A stretch of 5,983 nucleotides of DNA, taken from assembly GCA_003164375.1 (NCBI GenBank), contig PLTE01000185.1:1-5983 (forward strand). The letters run 5' to 3'. The DNA comes from Hyphomicrobiales bacterium (lineage in GTDB: Bacteria; Pseudomonadota; Alphaproteobacteria; Rhizobiales; Xanthobacteraceae). This document shows, piece by piece, positions 5,342-5,983 of this stretch. Numbering within the stretch: position 1 is the stretch's first letter; each line of letters opens with the position of its first letter. The notes beneath the pieces are model-generated. The model made no database searches. It worked only from the letters and a program-made list of their open reading frames with translations, and was not told where the DNA came from. Position numbers and translations under genes: made by a program.

Positions 5342-5983
5342 TCAGGCCGCCGCCCGTTCCGGCGGCGCCATGAATTCCGGACCGAGCGGCGTGCGCACGT
5401 TTTGCGCCACGATCTTGTCGATCTCCGCCATCGCGCCGGCATCGATCTTCCAGCCCAGCACGTCTTGGACCGGATCAAGCTGAGCCGGATGCCGCGCGCC
5501 CCACAGCGCGATCGTGTTCGGCGCGCGGTCGAGCACCCAGCGCAGCGCCAGATGTATAGCGCGCTTGCCGAATTTCTCCCGCGCGAAACGGTCAAGCGCT
5601 GCCACCGCCGCGAGATATTCGGCATAGCGCGGTGGATTGAATTTCGGATCGCCGCTGCGCAGGTCGCTTTTTGGGAAACTGGTCTCGGCCGTCATGCGTC
5701 CCGACAGTAAGCCGCGGCACAGCGCGCCATAGGCGAGCATGGCGAGGCCTTGTTTTTGCGCGTAAGGAAACACGTCGGCCTCGATGCCGCGCTCGAACAG
5801 ATTGTACGGCGGCTGCACCGCATGCAGCGGCGCCACCGCGCGAAACGCATCCATCTGCGCCGGACTGAAATTGCTCACCCCGATGGCGCGGATATTTCCG
5901 GCCCGCAACAGATCGGCCATGGCCCCCGCGGTCTCTTCGATGGGCGTGCTCGGATCGGGCCAATGCACCTGGTAAAGATCGAT
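5342..5983 (-). CDS. Aldo/keto reductase, C-terminal part (runs off the window)
   Basis: The visible 213 residues are the C-terminal two thirds of an NADPH-dependent aldo/keto reductase (TIM barrel), which interconverts aldehydes or ketones and alcohols. The frame is open to the last base of the window, so the start and roughly the first 100 residues lie outside, including the catalytic Asp, Tyr and Lys. Seen here are the strand IDLYQVHWPD with the active-site His (visible residue 7), RAIGVSNFS, VQPPYNLFER, and the cofactor-side segments AYGALCRGLLSG and IALWGARHPAQLD. The pattern resembles the YhdN/IolS-type bacterial reductases, but the substrate cannot be predicted. The product ends in PPERAAA. 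The stop codon lies only 4 bases from that of the convergent yidD, so there is no room for a separate terminator between them. Confidence 0.92.
   Translation of the reverse strand: MDLYQVHWPDPSTPIEETAGAMADLLRAGNIRAIGVSNFSPAQMDAFRAVAPLHAVQPPYNLFERGIEADVFPYAQKQGLAMLAYGALCRGLLSGRMTAETSFPKSDLRSGDPKFNPPRYAEYLAAVAALDRFAREKFGKRAIHLALRWVLDRAPNTIALWGARHPAQLDPVQDVLGWKIDAGAMAEIDKIVAQNVRTPLGPEFMAPPERAAA

Noticed and set aside
1..5983. CRISPR arrays, insertion sequences, phage or defence islands
   Set aside because: There are no regularly spaced repeats, no transposase or integrase motifs and no terminal inverted repeats. All larger frames are explained by housekeeping or signalling genes.

Overview
The window looks like a chromosomal segment from a GC-rich alphaproteobacterium, probably Hyphomicrobiales/Rhizobiales of the Bradyrhizobium–Xanthobacter type. 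That assignment rests on the character of the proteins (a NifU-like scaffold with an N-terminus beginning MLNEVYN, FolE next to HisI, a long GGDEF-EAL sensor) and on GC-rich codon use; it is an inference, not a database match. Every gene here has a housekeeping or signalling character. I see no insertion sequence, phage gene, tRNA, rRNA, CRISPR array or toxin–antitoxin pair, and no defence or biosynthetic island.

Layout. Positions 1-242 carry no gene. They contain a GC-rich hairpin at the window edge, an AT-rich block with a good leftward promoter candidate and several short repeats, and a likely terminator for the next gene. A large minus-strand gene (243-2951) encodes a membrane-bound sensor with a periplasmic region, a PAS region, GGDEF and EAL, so it is a c-di-GMP enzyme with both catalytic signatures intact. 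A gene-free stretch of about 290 bp (2952-3242) holds one clear inverted repeat. Next come two minus-strand genes in tandem: folE (GTP cyclohydrolase I, folate and queuosine precursor supply), followed downstream by hisI (phosphoribosyl-AMP cyclohydrolase, histidine synthesis). A 104-bp divergent promoter region separates folE from a plus-strand pair: an IscU/NifU-like Fe-S scaffold protein and, one base after its stop codon, yidD (membrane-protein insertion factor). yidD converges with a minus-strand aldo/keto reductase gene, with only 4 bp between the stop codons. The reductase runs off the right edge and lacks its N-terminal part here.

How they work together. folE and hisI probably form one transcript; both encode cyclohydrolases that open a purine-derived ring. 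The Fe-S scaffold and yidD probably share the opposite transcript. The c-di-GMP sensor and the aldo/keto reductase have no evident functional link to these pairs. The points most worth a second look are the scaffold protein, which lacks two of the expected cluster or active-site ligands, and the bracketed leftward promoter region at 88-158. I did not find a previously undescribed multi-gene system.
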